DNA of 27,030 bases, from positions 1 through 27,030 of IMG/VR virus record IMGVR_UViG_3300032331_003377, one strand, 5' to 3'. Each line of letters starts with the position of its first letter. Within the stretch, counting starts at the first letter, position 1. Made by a program: the position numbers and the translations under genes. Below the pieces are notes generated by a model. It ran no database searches and was not told the DNA's origin. It worked only from the letters and a program-made list of their open reading frames with translations. Below are positions 23,915 through 27,030 of the stretch, in pieces. Origin of the DNA: a virus.

Positions 23915-26210
23915 TTTATTTACACTAGTAGAAAAATATGGTACTGATAAATCACTAAGTGGTTATACGTTTACTTATTCTGATCTATTTACTCCTATAA
24001 AAGATCAAATAACATCAGTTTTAGAAATAGGAATAGGTACTTTAAATCCTAAAATTCCAAGTTCTTTTTTTGGCAACACTCAACATTTTGATTATTATGA
24101 ACCTGGTGGGTCTTTAAAAGTATGGAGAGATTTTTTTTCAAATGCTACTGTTTATGGTGTTGATATAGCTAAAGATTGTATGTTTGAAGAAGAAAGAATT
24201 AAAACTTTTTTATTTGATTCTTCTGAAAGTGAATATACTGATTATTATTTAAATGATTTAACATTTGATATTATTATTGATGATGGAAACCATGACCCAA
24301 AATACCAGGTTAAAACATTAAAAAATTTATTCCCAAAATTAAACAAAAATGGTTACTATATTATAGAAGATATTGGAGGTTACCCAGGTACCGAAGAATT
24401 ATTAATAGAATATTTAGATGAATTTAATTTAGTAACTAAAGGATATCAAGTTACAAATAAAGGAAATCACATTGTTATACAAAAAACAAAGTTACAAGAT
24501 ACAATACCTACTAGTAATGAAAGTATTACATTAGTAACAGGATTATGGAATATAAATAGACCGGGAAGAGATTTTGATCATTATATTGAAAACTTTAAAA
24601 AATTCCTAGATATTCCCCTTAATATGTTTATTTACATACCAGCTAAATATGAATATTTAGTATGGGAAAAAAGGTCTAAAGAAAATACATTTGTTAAAGT
24701 ATATGAATTAGATGATATAAAAACTTTATATAGTCCTTTTTGGGATAAAACTCAACAAATAAGAACTAATCCTGAATGGTATAATCAAACGGGAGAAAAT
24801 GGATGGTTAGTAGGATCACCACAAGCACACTTAGAATGGTATAACCCAATAGTACAATCAAAAATGTTTATGCTAAATGATGCTACTATATGGAATCCCT
24901 TTAATAATGAATATTTTGTATGGTTAGATGCAGGTATTACAAATACAGTATATGAAAAATATTTTACTGATGATAAGGCTTTAGATAAAATAATACCTCA
25001 TTTAGACACATTTTTATTTTTAAGTTATCCATATGAAGCTTCAAGTGAAATTCATGGATTTAATTTTAAAGCAATAAACCGCTTTGCAGGTAAAAAAGTA
25101 AAATATGTTTGTCGAGGTGGATTATTTGGAGGAAGAAAAGAAATAATTAATCAAGCTAATGGTTTGTATTATTCTTTACTTGAAAATACCTTAGGAGAAG
25201 GATATATGGGTACTGAAGAAAGTATTTTTACTATTATGTCTTATAACGAGCCTGAAAAATATAGACGTTATGCTTTAGATGGAAATGGACTAGTTGTTAA
25301 ATTCATCCAAGCATTATTAGAAGATAAAGTTGAGCTAGAGCCTATACCTAAAAATAGAGTATTTTTAAAACCTAAAAATTTAAATACATCTAAATTAAAA
25401 ACCTCCCTATACATGCTCACCTTCAACTTCCCAGAACAAGTTGAGCACACAATAAAAACATGGAATGACAGCTCTTCAGATTGGCTTTTAAAACCGCATA
25501 AAAAAATATTAATTGATAATTCTAATAAACCCGAAGCAATAGAAGGTAATAAATTAATTTGTGAAAAATATGGTTTTGAACATATAATAACAGGGGAAAA
25601 TTTAGGTATTAATAGAGGTAGACAATATGCTGCTGAACATTTTGATAAATCAGATAGTGATTTTTATTTTTTCTTTGAGGATGATATGGGACTTTATTCA
25701 TCTGTTGAAGATGGCGTTTGTAGGAATGGATTTAAAAAACATATGCCTAATCTATATGATACCGTTCACAAAATTATGCTAAAAGAAGATTTTGATTTTT
25801 TAAAACTATCTTTTACTGAGGTCTATATGGATAATAATATTCAAGTATCATGGTATAACGTGCCTCAAAATATTAGAACCGAAATGTGGCCTAAATACGA
25901 TAAATTACCTATCCAGGGTATAGATCCTAACGCTCCTAGAACTAAATTTAAACATATTGACGTACTTAATGAGTTAAGTTATATATCCGGAGACATATAT
26001 TATGCTAATTGGCCTATGATAGTTAGTAGAGAAGGTAATAGAAAAATGTTTTTAGATACAACATGGGCTTATCCTTATGAACAAACATGGATGTCACATA
26101 TGTTTCAAGAAACAGTTCAAGAAAATATTAAACCAGCTGTTTTACTTGCTTCTCCAATTTGCCATAATAGAATATCTCATTATAAAGCAGAAGAAAGACG
26201 AGAAAACTAA
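23907..26210 (+). CDS. Three-domain methyltransferase-HtrL-like-glycosyltransferase fusion
   Basis: A 767-residue protein from the ATG at 23907. An earlier in-frame ATG at 23871 would add 12 residues that fit neither the family N-terminus nor the tight gene overlap. Residues 1-195 are a class I SAM methyltransferase of the macrocin/MycE-like sugar O-methyltransferase type: EKYGTDKSLSGYTFTYSDLF, SVLEIGIGT (37-45), VYGVDIA (82-88), DIIIDDGNHDP (121-131). Residues about 206-480 are HtrL/YibB-like (ITLVTGLWNINRPGRDF; FVWLDAGITN near 338). Residues about 497-767 are a GT-A-like transferase (SLYMLTFNFPEQVEHTIKTW; KKILIDNSNK; ENLGINRGRQYAAEHF; FFFEDDMG near 588 with the DxD-like acid pair). It probably adds and methylates a sugar on the same glycan. 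Confidence 0.78.
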   Translation: MGDLFTLVEKYGTDKSLSGYTFTYSDLFTPIKDQITSVLEIGIGTLNPKIPSSFFGNTQHFDYYEPGGSLKVWRDFFSNATVYGVDIAKDCMFEEERIKTFLFDSSESEYTDYYLNDLTFDIIIDDGNHDPKYQVKTLKNLFPKLNKNGYYIIEDIGGYPGTEELLIEYLDEFNLVTKGYQVTNKGNHIVIQKTKLQDTIPTSNESITLVTGLWNINRPGRDFDHYIENFKKFLDIPLNMFIYIPAKYEYLVWEKRSKENTFVKVYELDDIKTLYSPFWDKTQQIRTNPEWYNQTGENGWLVGSPQAHLEWYNPIVQSKMFMLNDATIWNPFNNEYFVWLDAGITNTVYEKYFTDDKALDKIIPHLDTFLFLSYPYEASSEIHGFNFKAINRFAGKKVKYVCRGGLFGGRKEIINQANGLYYSLLENTLGEGYMGTEESIFTIMSYNEPEKYRRYALDGNGLVVKFIQALLEDKVELEPIPKNRVFLKPKNLNTSKLKTSLYMLTFNFPEQVEHTIKTWNDSSSDWLLKPHKKILIDNSNKPEAIEGNKLICEKYGFEHIITGENLGINRGRQYAAEHFDKSDSDFYFFFEDDMGLYSSVEDGVCRNGFKKHMPNLYDTVHKIMLKEDFDFLKLSFTEVYMDNNIQVSWYNVPQNIRTEMWPKYDKLPIQGIDPNAPRTKFKHIDVLNELSYISGDIYYANWPMIVSREGNRKMFLDTTWAYPYEQTWMSHMFQETVQENIKPAVLLASPICHNRISHYKAEERREN

Positions 26211-26213
26211 TAC

Positions 26214-26227
26214 TTTGCTCAGGCAAA
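26214..26227 (+). terminator. Weak hairpin at end of glycan cassette
   Basis: TTTGC (26214-26218) pairs with GCAAA (26223-26227) across TCAG, three bases after the cassette's last stop, followed by ATTATTT. The five-pair stem is too weak for a firm terminator call and there is no long T-run. It may only partly separate the cassette from the primase gene. Confidence 0.25.
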
Positions 26228-26248
26228 ATTATTTCGTACATTGAAGTT

Positions 26249-27030
26249 ATGGACAATACAGCTCTATTATTCCTAGCCGAATCAGTACTAGGTAAAGGAC
26301 AATCTACAAGTAAAGGCAATTATGCTTTTAAATGTCCCTTCTGTACCCATCATAAAAATAAAATGGAAGTTAATTTGCGTACAACAGCTAAACGTGAAAA
26401 TTTTTGGCATTGTTGGATATGTGGTGCAAAAGGTAAAACATTACTTTCATTATTTAAAAAAATAAAAGTACCTACTAATAAAATAGCAGAATTAAATATA
26501 TTAGTTGTTCCTGAAAATGTTAAAAATATTGAGATAAGTACATTACATCTACCTAAAGAATTTATTTCATTAATTAATTCTATTGAAGATAGAGTAGCTC
26601 AAATTGAAGCAAAACACGCTTTAAAATTTTTAAAGCAAAGAGGATTAAAACAAGATGATATTTTAAAATATAATATTGGTTTTTGTAAAGATGGTAAATA
26701 TGGAGGTCGTGTTATTATTCCTTCATATGATGAAGATAGAAAGTTAAATTATTTTATAGCTAGAGACTATAAAGGTGAAACACCTCAAAAATACAAAAAT
26801 CCACCGGTAGCGGCTAAAGACGTTATTGGTTTTGAACTATATATAAATTGGGATGCACCAATTATACTTGTTGAGGGTATGTTTGATGCATTAACAATTA
26901 AACGTAATGTTATTCCTTTATTTGGAAAAGCAATACATAGTAGATTATTACAAAAATTAGTTAAGTCTTCTGTTGATAGAATTTATATTGCTTTAGATAA
27001 TGATGCTAGGCGTGATGCTTTAAAACAAGC
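26249..27030 (+). CDS. DNA primase, CHC2 zinc-finger and Toprim type (3' end outside window)
   Basis: The ATG at 26249 opens a frame that runs to the window edge (260 codons visible). An N-terminal zinc-binding module is visible: CPFC (29-32) and CWIC (55-58), with WHCWICGAKGKTLLSLFKKI typical of CHC2-like primase fingers. A middle segment (about 110-175) contains ALKFLKQRGLKQDDILKYNI and RVIIPSYDEDRKLNYFIARD. A Toprim domain follows with VEGMFDALTIKRN, carrying the metal-binding Glu-Gly, and IYIALDNDA with the Asp-x-Asp pair. It would make RNA primers for lagging-strand replication with a helicase partner outside the window. Replication genes resume here, so the glycan cassette is inserted between virion and replication modules. 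Confidence 0.85.
   Translation, partial: MDNTALLFLAESVLGKGQSTSKGNYAFKCPFCTHHKNKMEVNLRTTAKRENFWHCWICGAKGKTLLSLFKKIKVPTNKIAELNILVVPENVKNIEISTLHLPKEFISLINSIEDRVAQIEAKHALKFLKQRGLKQDDILKYNIGFCKDGKYGGRVIIPSYDEDRKLNYFIARDYKGETPQKYKNPPVAAKDVIGFELYINWDAPIILVEGMFDALTIKRNVIPLFGKAIHSRLLQKLVKSSVDRIYIALDNDARRDALKQ

Noticed and set aside
25268-25450. Minus-strand open frame inside the fusion protein gene
   Set aside because: Antisense to the linker between the HtrL-like and C-terminal transferase parts, with no supporting signal.
26128-26319. Minus-strand open frame at the cassette/primase border
   Set aside because: It overlaps the end of the cassette and the zinc-finger-coding start of the primase on the opposite strand.
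1-27030. tRNA genes, rRNA, insertion sequences or an integrase/attachment site
   Set aside because: I found no cloverleaf, transposase, recombinase or terminal inverted repeat that I could support by reading.

Overview
The window is about 27 kb of an AT-rich genome (roughly 25-30% GC in the lines I counted by hand). It most likely comes from a T4-like contractile-tailed bacteriophage. The support is a gp55-type late sigma factor, a GPW/gp25-type and a gp6-type baseplate wedge protein, a gp5-like hub/spike protein, a string of Ser/Thr/Asn-rich virion proteins, a CHC2/Toprim primase, and tightly packed genes that are almost all on one strand. No start codon is preceded by a clear Shine-Dalgarno sequence. 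Starts lie in A/T-rich context, which is typical of Bacteroidota and their phages, so a Bacteroidota host is my inference. The host and exact taxon cannot be fixed from this sequence alone. I saw no tRNA, rRNA, CRISPR array or insertion sequence, and no gene-free stretch exceeds 300 bases.

Layout. (1) 1-1135: the Pro/Gln-rich end of a gene that starts before the window, two very small ORFs, and the only minus-strand gene (385-906, T5orf172/MUG113-type GIY-YIG relative). Its base composition is visibly less AT-rich than the rest. (2) 1199-3191: small proteins, a rho-independent terminator with an alternative RNA fold, a very unusual G-rich tract at 1810-1859, and the late sigma factor. (3) 3221-18364: the virion module. 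It holds a hub/spike protein, a membrane-segment/coiled-coil protein, gp25, gp6, a GH19 muralytic enzyme, a DNRLRE-like protein, a 1340-residue wedge/adhesin-like protein with a mucin-like Thr/Pro/Ser stalk, and four further structural candidates, two of which look paralogous. (4) 18374-18826: a GIY-YIG nuclease-like gene at the module boundary. (5) 18853-26210: a translationally coupled glycan-modification cassette of two tandem GT60-like glycosyltransferases, an HtrL/YibB-like protein, a NodU/TobZ-type O-carbamoyltransferase, and a three-domain methyltransferase-HtrL-glycosyltransferase protein. (6) 26249-end: a DNA primase, cut by the window edge.

How the parts may work together. The sigma factor probably directs transcription of the virion module. 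A short motif, nATATTTAT, recurs just upstream of seven gene or operon starts and is a candidate promoter or start element. The cassette could decorate the host surface, the phage's own mucin-like tail stalk, or modified DNA bases. The sequence does not decide among these. The stalk and the cassette together are the most interesting candidate for an undescribed system here.
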